Source of the DNA: Sphingopyxis sp. PAMC25046
Lineage (GTDB): Bacteria > Pseudomonadota > Alphaproteobacteria > Sphingomonadales > Sphingomonadaceae
Assembly (NCBI RefSeq): GCF_004795895.1
Contig: NZ_CP039250.1
Location: 2,294,001-2,358,000, forward strand
Length of the DNA stretch: 64,000 nucleotides
Direction of reading: 5' to 3'
The stretch's first letter is position 1, and each line of letters begins with the position of its first letter. This document shows positions 35,277 to 43,824 of the stretch, piece after piece. The notes beneath the pieces are model-generated. The model did not search any database. It saw only the letters and a list, made by a program, of their open reading frames with translations, and was not told where the DNA came from. Made by a program: the position numbers and the translations under genes.

Positions 35277-35392
35277 CCTCCCTGTGGCGCAGCCATGGGG
35301 AGGTGGCGGCCCCGCAGGGGCCGACGTAGGGGCCCCTCCACCACTCGCCTGCGGCGAGCGGTCCCCCTCCCCATGGCTTCGCCACAGGGAGG
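35277..35392. repeat. REP-like inverted repeat, 27-bp arms
   Basis: Arms at 35277-35303 and 35366-35392 pair over 26 of 27 bases (CCTCCCTGTGGCGCAGCCAT and onward). The interior holds two further hairpins, GGCCCCGCAGGGGCC and TCGCCTGCGGCGA. It lies between the lipoamide dehydrogenase stop and the PAP2 start and could form a strong stem in the transcript. Confidence 0.85.
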
Positions 35393-35399
35393 ATCGGGA

Positions 35400-36797
35400 T
35401 CAAATATGCAGCGGCCGTCCGAACGCGGCGAGCACGCCCTCGTGCATCGTTTCGCTGAGCGTCGGATGCGGGAAGACGGTGCCGATAAAATCATCCTCGA
35501 CCAGTTCGGCGGTCTTCCCGATCGTATAGCCCTGGATCAACTCGGTGACTTCGGCGCCGATCATGTGCGCGCCGAGCAGTTCGCCGGTCTTCGCGTCGAA
35601 CACGGTCTTGGTGAAACCTTCGGATTCGCCCAGCGCGATCGCCTTGCCATTTCCGATGAAGGGGAAAGTGCCGGCCTTGACCTCATAGCCGAGTTCCTTC
35701 GCCTTCGCCTCGGTCAGGCCGACGCTGGCGATCTGCGGGCGGCAATAGGTGCAGCCGGGGATGTTGCGCGGGTCCATCGCGTGCGGATGGTTGCCGGCGA
35801 TCGCCTCGACGGAAATCACCGATTCATGCATCGCCTTGTGCGCGAGCCAAGGCGGGGCGGTGACGTCGCCGATCGCCCAGATGCCGGGGACGTTGGTGCG
35901 GCACATTGCGTCGGTGTCGATATGGCCTTTTGTGGTCTTCACGCCGAGCGCTTCGAGCCCGATATTCTCGGTGTTCGGGACGATGCCGATCGCGACGATG
36001 GCATGGCTGAATTCGGCGCTTTCGGTCTTGCCGTCCTTCGTCTTGATCTTTGCGGTGACGCCGGTCGCGGTCGCCTTGAGCTCCTCAACGCCCGCGCCGG
36101 TGTAGATCGTCATGCCTTGCTTCTTGAGTTGCTTTTCGAGGAAGGCCGACACGTCGGCGTCCTCGACGGGGACGAGCCGGTCGAGCATCTCGACGACGGT
36201 CACGTCGCAGCCCATGTCGCTGTAGAAGCTCGCGAATTCGATGCCGATCGCGCCCGATCCGATGACGAGCAATTTCTTCGGCATTTCGGGCGGGACGAGC
36301 GCGTGGCGATAGGTCCAGATGCGCTTGCCGTCGGCGGGCGCGAACGGCAGGTCGCGCGCGCGCGCGCCGGTGGCGACGATGATATTCTTCGCGGTCAGCG
36401 TTTCGCTGCCCTTCTCGCCCTTCACTTCCAGCTTGCCCGGCGCGGTCAGCTTGCCTTCGCCCATATGGACGGTGATCTTGTGCTTCTTCATCAGGAAGGC
36501 GACGCCTTGGCTCAGCTGTTTCGCGACACCACGGCTCCGCTTCACGACCGCCTCAATGTCGGCGCTGATCTGCGCGGCGATCAGGCCATAGTCGCCGGCG
36601 TGTTGCATGTAATGATAGATTTCGGCCGAACGCAGCAGCGCCTTGGTCGGAATGCAGCCCCAGTTGAGGCAGATGCCGCCGAGATTCTCGCGCTCGACGA
36701 TCGCCGTTTTCAGCCCCAGCTGTGCCGCGCGGATCGCCGCGACATAGCCGCCGGGGCCCGAGCCGAGGACGATGAGGTCGTAGTTGGTGTCAGCCAT
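35400..36797 (-). CDS. lpdA: Dihydrolipoyl dehydrogenase (E3)
   Basis: 465 residues from the ATG at 36797 (MADTNYDLIV). FAD-binding LGSGPGGYVAAIRA, redox-active disulphide GGICLNWGCIP (C43, C48), NAD domain VIGSGAIGIEFASF, and the C-terminal base FPHPTLSETMHEG (His-Glu pair). It reoxidises the lipoyl groups of the pyruvate dehydrogenase complex whose E2 gene lies upstream on the same strand, separated by a DUF559 gene. The 8-bp overlap with that gene's stop is a by-product of the insertion. Confidence 0.95.
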   Translation of the reverse strand: MADTNYDLIVLGSGPGGYVAAIRAAQLGLKTAIVERENLGGICLNWGCIPTKALLRSAEIYHYMQHAGDYGLIAAQISADIEAVVKRSRGVAKQLSQGVAFLMKKHKITVHMGEGKLTAPGKLEVKGEKGSETLTAKNIIVATGARARDLPFAPADGKRIWTYRHALVPPEMPKKLLVIGSGAIGIEFASFYSDMGCDVTVVEMLDRLVPVEDADVSAFLEKQLKKQGMTIYTGAGVEELKATATGVTAKIKTKDGKTESAEFSHAIVAIGIVPNTENIGLEALGVKTTKGHIDTDAMCRTNVPGIWAIGDVTAPPWLAHKAMHESVISVEAIAGNHPHAMDPRNIPGCTYCRPQIASVGLTEAKAKELGYEVKAGTFPFIGNGKAIALGESEGFTKTVFDAKTGELLGAHMIGAEVTELIQGYTIGKTAELVEDDFIGTVFPHPTLSETMHEGVLAAFGRPLHI

Positions 36798-37317
36798 TAT
36801 GGGCTCCTTCAAAAGCCCCTCTCCCCTTGCGGGAGAGGGGTTGGGGTGTGGGGTCGGCGCGCATCTGCGCGCTTGACGAATCGATGGCATCCAGGATGCT
36901 CGCGACGACGCCGTCACTGTTGGCGAGAATGTCGTTGTTCCAGAAGCGCAGGATACGAAAGCCTTGCGCGGTCAGATAGGCATCGCGTTCGGCATCATAA
37001 GCATTTTCGCCATGCTGGCCCCCATCGGCTTCAACGATCAGACGATGTTCGAAGCAGATGAAGTCGGCGATATAGCGGTCGTCGATGATCTCCTGACGCC
37101 GCCAGCGGAGGCCTTCAAGCCGCCCCGCGCGCAGGATCGACCAAAGCCGGCGTTCGGCATCGGTGGGGTTCGATCGCATCTGGCGGGCACGGTCCAGCAA
37201 CATGACTTTGCGGGCGAGAAGCTGGGAGACAGTCTTATGCGCCGCGGACGCGGCGCGGCCCCCTCTCCCCAACCCCTCTCCCGCAAGGGGAGAGGGGCTA
37301 TTCGGCCCCTCGGGCAT
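36790..37317 (-). CDS. DUF559 endonuclease-like protein between inverted REP copies
   Basis: 175 residues if read from the first start at 37317; the domain itself starts near the ATG at 37203 (MLLDRARQM). RSNPTDAERRLWSILR, DDRYIADFICFEHRLIVEADGGQH and YLTAQGFRILRFWNNDI are the DUF559 signature, a Vsr-like PD-(D/E)XK fold. Both protein ends (SPLAGEGLGRGGRAA and PQPLSRKGRG) are simply the translated REP copies flanking the gene. It interrupts the PDH E2-E3 gene order. Function is unproven; repair or mobility-linked nuclease are candidates. Confidence 0.85.
   Translation of the reverse strand: MPEGPNSPSPLAGEGLGRGGRAASAAHKTVSQLLARKVMLLDRARQMRSNPTDAERRLWSILRAGRLEGLRWRRQEIIDDRYIADFICFEHRLIVEADGGQHGENAYDAERDAYLTAQGFRILRFWNNDILANSDGVVASILDAIDSSSAQMRADPTPQPLSRKGRGAFEGAHNG
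36814..36846. repeat. REP copy 1 next to the DUF559 gene
   Basis: 33-bp sequence with a CCCCTCTCCC-CTTGC-GGGAGAGGGG hairpin. It is the exact reverse complement of the copy at 37267-37299 on the other side of the DUF559 gene. Confidence 0.9.
37267..37299. repeat. REP copy 2, inverted relative to copy 1
   Basis: Identical over 33 bp to the reverse complement of 36814-36846. Lies between the E2 stop and the DUF559 gene and is read into that protein's N-terminus. Confidence 0.9.
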
Positions 37318-37318
37318 C

Positions 37319-38611
37319 TTACGCCACCAGCCCCAGCGGGTTCTCCACCAGTTCCTTGAAGGTCTTCATCAGCAGCGCGCCGTCGGCGCCGTCGATCGCG
37401 CGGTGGTCGAAGCTTCCGGTTGCCGACATCACGGTCGCGATCGCCAGCGCATCGTCGACCACATAAGGGCGCTTCTCGCCCGCACCGATCGCCATGATCA
37501 TCGCCTGCGGCGGATTGATCACCGCGGTGAACTGCTTGATCCCCATCATGCCCATGTTCGAGATCGAGGCGGTGCCGCCCTGATATTCGCTGGGCTGGAG
37601 CTTGCCTTCCTTCGCCTTTGCCGCGAGTTCGGACATTTCGGTCGAAATCTTCGACATCGACTTGCCGCCCGCGTCGACGATGATCGGGGTGATTAGGCCG
37701 CCGGGGATGCTGACCGCGACCGAAATGTCGGCGCGCTTGTACTGGCGCATCACGTCGCCGCCGAAGCTGACGTTGCACGAGGGCACACGTTCGAGCGCGA
37801 CCGCAAGCGCCTTGATCAGCATGTCGTTAACGCTGAGCTTGACGCCGCGGCTTTCGAGGCTGGCGTTGAGCTCGCCGCGCAGTTTCAGGAGCGCGTCGAG
37901 GCGGATGTCGACGGTGAGGTAGATGTGCGGCGATTCCTGCATCGACTGGCTGAGGCGGCGCGCAATCGTCTTGCGCATGCCGCTGAGCTTCTCGTCCTCG
38001 TGCGGGATGCCGAAATCGGGGATCGCGCCGGTGGCTGCCGGGGCCGGAGCGGCTGCGGCAGGAACCGGCGCGGCGGTTGCGCCGGCGGGGGCTGCGGCGC
38101 CCGCCGGGGCGCCTTCGAGGTCGGCCTTGACGATACGACCGCCGGGGCCCGTGCCCGTGACGCCCTTGAGGTCGATGCCCTGCTCGGCGGCAAGGCGCTT
38201 GGCGAGCGGGCTTGCCTTGATGCGGTCGCCCGATGCGGCGGGAGCGGCTGCCGGCGCCGGTGCCGGGGTCGGCGCTGGAGCCGCAGCGGGTGCTGGCGCC
38301 GCGGCTTCGGCCTTCGGTTCGGCGGCGGGCGCAGGCGCCGGGGCAGCCTTCGCGCTCGACGCATCCTCGCCCTCGCCCGCGATCGTCGCGATCACGGTAC
38401 CGACCTTCACATTGTCGGTCCCTTCGGCGACCAGAATCTGGGCAATCGTGCCTTCGTCGACCGCCTCGAACTCCATCGTCGCCTTGTCGGTCTCGATTTC
38501 GGCGAGCAGGTCGCCCGACTTGACCTCATCGCCCTCCTTCACCAGCCATTTGGCGAGGGTGCCCTCCTCCATCGTCGGCGAGAGAGCGGGCATTTTCAGT
38601 TCGATTGGCAT
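37319..38611 (-). CDS. pdhC: Pyruvate dehydrogenase E2, dihydrolipoamide acetyltransferase
   Basis: 430 residues. An N-terminal lipoyl domain carries the lipoyl-lysine in [12 protein letters not shown] (about residue 43). An Ala/Pro-rich linker (about 85-135) leads to a peripheral-subunit-binding domain ([16 protein letters not shown]) and, after another linker, the catalytic domain with [14 protein letters not shown] near the end. Membrane-free cytoplasmic core of the PDH complex, making acetyl-CoA. No E1 genes are adjacent; the neighbour upstream is a divergent universal-stress gene. Confidence 0.95.
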   Translation of the reverse strand: MPIELKMPALSPTMEEGTLAKWLVKEGDEVKSGDLLAEIETDKATMEFEAVDEGTIAQILVAEGTDNVKVGTVIATIAGEGEDASSAKAAPAPAPAAEPKAEAAAPAPAAAPAPTPAPAPAAAPAASGDRIKASPLAKRLAAEQGIDLKGVTGTGPGGRIVKADLEGAPAGAAAPAGATAAPVPAAAAPAPAATGAIPDFGIPHEDEKLSGMRKTIARRLSQSMQESPHIYLTVDIRLDALLKLRGELNASLESRGVKLSVNDMLIKALAVALERVPSCNVSFGGDVMRQYKRADISVAVSIPGGLITPIIVDAGGKSMSKISTEMSELAAKAKEGKLQPSEYQGGTASISNMGMMGIKQFTAVINPPQAMIMAIGAGEKRPYVVDDALAIATVMSATGSFDHRAIDGADGALLMKTFKELVENPLGLVA

Positions 38612-38770
38612 GTCTAGGCTTGTCCCTGTCAGTCTTGCAGGCTGCGCCTGCCGCTACGGATTCTTCTTCGCCATAAGCCCTGTGCCGATCAAGGTCCAGC
38701 GGGCCAGCTTGCGTTTCATACGAATGTGACGCACTCTTTGGGCCAAGCAAAAACACGAGGGGTCGGGGTG

Positions 38771-39226
38771 ATGCGGACATATCTGGTGGTGATCGACGAC
38801 AGCCCGGAGGCATCGCTGGCGCTGCGCTTCGCGGCGCGGCGCGCAGCGCGAACGGGCGGCGGCGTCACCGTGCTCGCGATTATCGCGCCGCACGATTTCG
38901 TCGCCTTTGGCGGCGTCCAGGCGACGATCGAAGCCGAAGCGCGCGAACATGCCGAGGAGCTGACCGCCGCGGCGGCCGATGCCGTCGTGCAGGAAGCGGG
39001 GCTGACGCCGCAGATATTGATCAAGTCGGGGAAGCCCGTCGAGGTCGTGCGCGAGCTGATCGGTGCAAGCGACGAGATCGCCGCGCTCGTCCTTGCAACG
39101 GCTCCGGCGGGTGCCCCCGGACCGCTGGTCGCGCATTTCACCGGACAGGATGCGGGAACCCTCCCCTGTCCGGTGATGCTGGTGCCGGGCGGGATCGATA
39201 TCGCCCGGCTCGATGCGCTGAGTTAG
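38771..39226 (+). CDS. Universal stress protein family
   Basis: 151 residues from the ATG at 38771, preceded by GAGGGGTCGGGG. The UspA pattern is visible: TYLVVIDDSPEASLALRFAARRAARTGG at the start (quoted in part), and near the end LPCPVMLVPGG. The usual ATP-binding GxxGxxxxxxGS loop is poorly conserved (ATAPAGAPGPLVAHFTG), so nucleotide binding is uncertain. Divergent from pdhC; its stop overlaps the 3' end of the next gene by 4 bp. Confidence 0.72.
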   Translation: MRTYLVVIDDSPEASLALRFAARRAARTGGGVTVLAIIAPHDFVAFGGVQATIEAEAREHAEELTAAAADAVVQEAGLTPQILIKSGKPVEVVRELIGASDEIAALVLATAPAGAPGPLVAHFTGQDAGTLPCPVMLVPGGIDIARLDALS

Positions 39227-39612
39227 ACGGCCGCGACGCGCGGCGTCACCACCGCTTTCCATTCGAGGATCGCGAAACCGAGCACGCCAAAGGCCTGCGC
39301 GATGACGACCGCGATGCCGATTCCGGTCATTCCGGCGGAAAAGGTCGCGACGACCGCAAAGCTCGCGGCGACCCAGCCGAGATTGCCGGCCGCGATCAGT
39401 TTGACCAGCGCGGCACTCGGGATCTTCTGCAGCGCCGCAATGACCATCAACAGCGCGGCGGCAAGGCAGATCCAGCCGCCGATCGCAATGACATTGGCGG
39501 GCAGGCCGAGCAGCGCGCCGACCGGCGCGGCAGCGAGCAGACCGATGGCGAAGACGCCCGTGCAGGTGACGGCGTCGGCGATGAGGATATTCTTGAGATT
39601 GCGGATCGACAT
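39223..39612 (-). CDS. Small four-helix membrane protein, function unknown
   Basis: 129 residues with about four membrane helices (around 10-30, 38-62, 67-90, 95-120). The ATG at 39612 has GAAAGGAGA upstream. I recognise no family with certainty; the hydrophobic profile resembles small integral-membrane proteins found singly in sphingomonads. Convergent with the universal-stress gene, divergent from an XRE regulator gene, which might control it. Confidence 0.7.
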   Translation of the reverse strand: MSIRNLKNILIADAVTCTGVFAIGLLAAAPVGALLGLPANVIAIGGWICLAAALLMVIAALQKIPSAALVKLIAAGNLGWVAASFAVVATFSAGMTGIGIAVVIAQAFGVLGFAILEWKAVVTPRVAAV

Positions 39613-39730
39613 AGTGATTCTCCTTTCGACCCAACCCAATTGGACCGCGAATGGAATAGCGTCGATTACGCTGGAGGTAATGGAAAAGCAGAAGCCAAGG
39701 GTATAGCGGACGTTACGAAGGAGAATGATG

Positions 39731-40513
39731 ATGAAGCCCGCAGCTCTTGGCGAACAACTCCGCGAATGGCGCGTCCGGCGCCGGATGAGTCAGATGGACC
39801 TCGCGCTCGACAGCGAGATTTCGACCCGGCATCTGAGCTTCATCGAAACGGGCCGTTCGAAACCGAGCGCGGCGATGCTGCAGCGGCTCGCCGATTGCCT
39901 CGAAGTGCCGCACCGTGCGCGCAACGCGCTGCTGCTCGCGGGCGGCTATGCCCCCGATTATCAGGAGCGACCGCTCGACAGCCCCGAAATGGCGGGGATG
40001 CGGGCGATCGTCGAGCATGTGCTGAAGGGGCATGAGCCCTACCCAGCGCTCGCGGTCGATCGCCACTGGAACATGATGGCAGCGAACGCCGCCGTCGCGC
40101 TGCTCATGCAACTCGTGGCGCCCGAATTGCTCGAGCCGCCGGTCAATGTGCTGCGCGTCGCGATGCACCCCAATGGGCTCGCGCCGAATATCGTCAATCA
40201 TGGCGAATGGCGCGCGCACCTGCTCGAACGGCTCGATCATCAGATCGATGCGAGCGCCGATGCTGGATTGATCGCACTGCGCGAGGAACTCGCGGGCTAT
40301 GGCGGCGGCACCCACGCGCATGACGGCAGCGCGGCGAACGGGATCGCGGTGCCGCTGATCCTGGACACGCCGATGGGACAGATTCGCTTCGTGTCGACGG
40401 TGACGATCTTCGGCACGCCGGTCGATATCACCCTGTCGGAACTGGCGATCGAGGCCTTTTTCCCGGCCGATGCGGAGAGCGCGGCGCTGTTGCAGGCGAT
40501 GGCTGCGGCCTGA
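39731..40513 (+). CDS. XRE-family regulator with MmyB-like ligand domain
   Basis: 260 residues. Three ATGs stand in a row (39725-39733); the third is best spaced from AAGGAG. Residues about 8-60 form an XRE helix-turn-helix (LREWRVRRRMSQMDLAL, STRHLSFIETGRSKPS). The rest is the MmyB-like domain (YPALAVDRHWNMMAANAA; FGTPVDITLSELAIEAFFP). Such regulators bind a small, possibly acyl, ligand. It is divergent from the small membrane protein gene and convergent with RNase R, 2 bp away. Confidence 0.88.
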   Translation: MKPAALGEQLREWRVRRRMSQMDLALDSEISTRHLSFIETGRSKPSAAMLQRLADCLEVPHRARNALLLAGGYAPDYQERPLDSPEMAGMRAIVEHVLKGHEPYPALAVDRHWNMMAANAAVALLMQLVAPELLEPPVNVLRVAMHPNGLAPNIVNHGEWRAHLLERLDHQIDASADAGLIALREELAGYGGGTHAHDGSAANGIAVPLILDTPMGQIRFVSTVTIFGTPVDITLSELAIEAFFPADAESAALLQAMAAA

Positions 40514-40514
40514 A

Positions 40515-42845
40515 TTACCGCTTGCGTCCTTTGTGCTTGATATTCGCCGGACGCCCGCGCTTGCCGACCATATGCTTGCCCGCCCTGTCTTTCCCAGCGC
40601 CCTTGCCGGTCTTCTTCACCCCGTCGCGGCGCGGCGGCCGATTCCGGAAGCCGCCCTCGGGCGCATCGGGCAACTCGAAGCGCAGCGCACCGCTGATCGG
40701 ATTGGCATCCATCAGCCGCAATTCGAGCCGCTGCCCGACCGTATAGCTCACGCGGCCATGCTCGCTGTCGAGCGTCCGCGCCGCCTCGTCGTAGAAGAAG
40801 CGTTCGCTGCCCAATGTCGACACCGGCACGAGCCCGTCGCCCCCGAGCCCGTCGACGGTCGCGAAAAAGCCGAAGGGTTGGACCCCGGTGATGCGCGCGA
40901 CGAGAATCTCGCCCGTTCTGGTCGCGAGGTAAGCTGCGACATAGCGGTCGACGGTCTCGCGCTCGGCCTCCATCGCGCGGCGTTCGAGCGCGCTGATCGC
41001 CTCGCCGATCCGCGACAATCCCTTGGCGTCGGCCTCGCCCAGCCCGGTGCGCGCGGGCAGGCCCTTGGGCTTGCCCGGCACTTCGAGGCGATAGCTGTCG
41101 ACGAGCGCGCGGTGGACGATCAGGTCGGCGTAGCGGCGGATTGGCGAAGTGAAATGTGCATAAGAGCCGAGCGCGAGACCGAAATGGCCGGCATTGGCGG
41201 GGCCATAATAAGCCTGTGTCTGGCTCCGTAAAATTGCCTGCATGATCTCGGGCAGCCGGTCGTCTTCCGAAAACCCATCGATCAGGCGGTTGAACACCGC
41301 GGGGGTGATGACCTGTCCGAGCGCGAAGCTCTGTTCGAAAGTTTCGAGATAATCCTTGAGGCTCACGAGCTTCTCGCGGCTCGGCGGTTCATGGATGCGG
41401 TACATCACCGGCGACTTCTTCGCCTCGAGCGCCTTGGCCGCCGCGACGTTCGCGGCGATCATATAGTCCTCGATCAGCCGCATCGAATCGAGCCGGTCGC
41501 GGACGCGAATTTCCGCGATGCCGCCCTGCTCGTCGAGAATGACCTGACGTTCGGGCAGGTCGAGGTCGAGCGGCGCGCGGGCGGCGCGAGCTTTCGCGAG
41601 GAGCGCCCAGCACGCCCATAAATTCCGGAGCGTCGGGAGCACATCGGCATCCCATTCGTCGCGCGCCGTATCGGCGTCATAGGCCGCCTGCGCATGTTCA
41701 TAGGCGATGTTAGCGCGCAGCCGGACAAGCGCGCGCGTGAAACGCCATGACGTCACCTTGCCCTGCTTGTCGATGACGAGGTGGCACGCCATCGCGGCGC
41801 GGTCTTGCCCCGCTTTCAGCGAGCAGACGCCCGCCGAAAGCGTTTCGGGAAGCATCGGCACGACCTGGTCGGGGAAATAGACGCTATTGCCGCGCCGCCG
41901 CGCCTCGCGGTCGAGCGCGCCGTCGGGACGCACATAGTAACTGACGTCGGCGATCGCGACGATCGCCTGAAAGCCGCCCTTGTTGCCGGGGTCTTCGTCG
42001 GGGATCGCCCAGACGGCATCGTCATGGTCGCGCGCGTCGATGGGATCGATGGCGACGATCGGCAGGTCGCGCAGATCCTCGCGGCCGTCGGGGGTGAGTG
42101 ACAGTTTCGCCGCTTTTTCAGCTTCGGCAAGCGTTTCGCCGTCGAAGACATGCGGGATTTCGTGCCGCGCGATCGCGATCATGCTCAGCGACTTCGGCGC
42201 GAAAGGATCGCCGATGCGGTCGATAACCTTCGCCTTGGTCGCAGGGCCCCGCCCCGTCAGTTCGGCGCGCACCAGATCGCCGATCTCGGCATCACCCTTG
42301 TCGACGACCGCGAAGTCGAAGCGCGCGCGCTTGTCGGCGGGACGCAACCAGATCATCGGCTTGCCGCCGGGCGACCTTTCCTCGACGAGGACGCCGATCA
42401 CCATCTCTGCGCTTGCCTGCAGCCGTTTCATCGGATGTGCGACATGGCCGCTGCCGCGTTCCTCGGTGCGCGCGAGGATGCGGTCGCCGACGCCGAGCGC
42501 GCCCTTCCGTCCCTGCTCCATCACGCGCAGCCGCGGTGCGGGACCGGCGCCTTCCCAGCGTTCGGGCACCGCCCAGACGTTGCTACCCTCGATCGCCGCG
42601 ACGCGCAGCACCGTCACGCGCGGCAGGCCGCCATGCTTGTGAAAGGCGCGGCCCGGCGCCAGATCGACGAGCCCCTCGTCGGTCATATCCTTGAGCAACG
42701 CCTTCAGCGCGATCTTGTCATTGCCGTGGAGAGCGAAATGCTTCGCGATCTCCCGTTTTCCGACGGGCTGGTCGGACGCCGTAATGAAGTCGAGGATCTG
42801 CTCACTGGTCGGCAGGCCGGGGGCTATATTCGAACGTTTTTTCAT
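40515..42845 (-). CDS. rnr: Ribonuclease R
   Basis: 776 residues from the ATG at 42845 (MKKRSNIAPG). Order: N-terminal winged-helix (IAKHFALHGNDKIALKALLKD in part), cold-shock domains, the RNB catalytic domain with VAIDPIDARDHDDAVWA (metal-binding Asp cluster), then S1 (TGEILVARITGVQPFGFFA) and a basic tail (KTGKGAGKDRAGKH). A 3'-5' exoribonuclease that degrades structured RNA. Longer in-frame starts upstream would add residues without similarity, so I reject them. Confidence 0.94.
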   Translation of the reverse strand: MKKRSNIAPGLPTSEQILDFITASDQPVGKREIAKHFALHGNDKIALKALLKDMTDEGLVDLAPGRAFHKHGGLPRVTVLRVAAIEGSNVWAVPERWEGAGPAPRLRVMEQGRKGALGVGDRILARTEERGSGHVAHPMKRLQASAEMVIGVLVEERSPGGKPMIWLRPADKRARFDFAVVDKGDAEIGDLVRAELTGRGPATKAKVIDRIGDPFAPKSLSMIAIARHEIPHVFDGETLAEAEKAAKLSLTPDGREDLRDLPIVAIDPIDARDHDDAVWAIPDEDPGNKGGFQAIVAIADVSYYVRPDGALDREARRRGNSVYFPDQVVPMLPETLSAGVCSLKAGQDRAAMACHLVIDKQGKVTSWRFTRALVRLRANIAYEHAQAAYDADTARDEWDADVLPTLRNLWACWALLAKARAARAPLDLDLPERQVILDEQGGIAEIRVRDRLDSMRLIEDYMIAANVAAAKALEAKKSPVMYRIHEPPSREKLVSLKDYLETFEQSFALGQVITPAVFNRLIDGFSEDDRLPEIMQAILRSQTQAYYGPANAGHFGLALGSYAHFTSPIRRYADLIVHRALVDSYRLEVPGKPKGLPARTGLGEADAKGLSRIGEAISALERRAMEAERETVDRYVAAYLATRTGEILVARITGVQPFGFFATVDGLGGDGLVPVSTLGSERFFYDEAARTLDSEHGRVSYTVGQRLELRLMDANPISGALRFELPDAPEGGFRNRPPRRDGVKKTGKGAGKDRAGKHMVGKRGRPANIKHKGRKR

Positions 42846-42907
42846 TGGTCCAAGGCTATAAGCGCGCCGGGCGCCTTTACCAAGCGATAGCGCGCGATCG
42901 GACGATG

Positions 42908-43393
42908 TCAGCCATAGGCGATCCAGCGCCCCGATGCGCCCGCCGCGAGCCAGAGGAGCAATGATGCGCCGGCCATTATCCGCGCCGGACGGGGCACGCT
43001 GTCGGTCCAGTGCGCCATGTGCGGGTTCCATATCCGTCGAAAAGCAGCGGCGTTCGCGAGTGCCGCAGCGACGATAATCAATTTTCGTTCGAAAATGGTC
43101 GACCGCGCCAGCGCCGCGCCGTCGGCGGCGAAGAGGACCGCGCCGCTGGCCGCCATCAGGATCAGCCCGGCGACGGCGAAGGGCGTCAGCGCGCGCGACA
43201 GTTCCACGAGCGGCAGCGTCCGCCACAGACCAATAACCCGCAAATCGACGACGCCGATTCCGCCGATCAGCATGATGAGGCCCAGCAGATGCAGCGTATT
43301 GGCGACGGGATAGACGAGTGTTGAGCCGCGCGACCAGGGTCCGACGCCGGCCGTATCGAGCCACGCGGCGGCGGCGGTCAGAACGGGCTCCAC
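42908..43393 (-). CDS. Small integral membrane protein, function unknown
   Basis: 161 residues, four or five membrane helices, starting at GTG 43393. The segments YPVANTLHLLGLIMLIGGIG and PFAVAGLILMAASGAVLFAA recall small heme- or copper-related membrane proteins (DUF2214/DUF6644-like), with conserved-looking His in LHLLG. It follows the DUF6152 gene by 10 bp on the same strand, so the two are likely co-expressed. Confidence 0.75.
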   Translation of the reverse strand: MEPVLTAAAAWLDTAGVGPWSRGSTLVYPVANTLHLLGLIMLIGGIGVVDLRVIGLWRTLPLVELSRALTPFAVAGLILMAASGAVLFAADGAALARSTIFERKLIIVAAALANAAAFRRIWNPHMAHWTDSVPRPARIMAGASLLLWLAAGASGRWIAYG

Positions 43394-43403
43394 GCCGCCT
43401 CCC

Positions 43404-43754
43404 TCAGCGCAGTTCGACCGTCTTCTTGCCGATCATCACGCGCTCGACCCGCATTTCGGTGGCGCCATCGCGCCGGAGATAGCCGGTCAAGCGAAAGCGC
43501 TTGCCGGGCTCGATCTCGGCGCGCGTCAGCCCGCGCGCTTCCATGCGGCCGACCGGCGCCAATATCACGTCCCAGACCTTGCCCTTCCAGCGCATCTTCG
43601 CGCTGCCATGCGGATTGCCCCACGACAATTCGGCGAACGACGCGGTCAGTGTAACCGGCTTGGTCTCGTCGTAGGACGACCAGCCATGATGCGCCGCGGC
43701 GGGAAGCGCGGCCAGGGCCAGCGTCGCCGCCGCGATTAACAGAGGAAATCGCAT
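43404..43754 (-). CDS. DUF6152-family periplasmic protein
   Basis: 116 residues. A signal peptide (MRFPLLIAAATLALAALPAA) is followed by AHHGWSSYDETKPVTL, ELSWGNPHG and a small beta domain. The mature N-terminus AHHGW is typical of DUF6152 and could bind copper through its His pair. It precedes a membrane protein gene by 10 bp; the pair resembles periplasmic plus membrane modules of metal handling. Function unproven. Confidence 0.8.
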   Translation of the reverse strand: MRFPLLIAAATLALAALPAAAHHGWSSYDETKPVTLTASFAELSWGNPHGSAKMRWKGKVWDVILAPVGRMEARGLTRAEIEPGKRFRLTGYLRRDGATEMRVERVMIGKKTVELR

Positions 43755-43824
43755 CGACAGTCTCCTTCGAGCCCCTCGATGTGAAGGCTAGAACGCCCCA
43801 CCCCCCGGCGCAAGGGTGTCGCGG

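Noticed and set aside
36798..36917. N-terminal extension of lpdA
   Set aside because: It is only translated REP sequence; the FAD-binding domain starts just after the ATG at 36797.
42846..43364. N-terminal extension of RNase R
   Set aside because: The extra residues lie antisense-like over the neighbouring membrane protein gene and lack similarity to the family.
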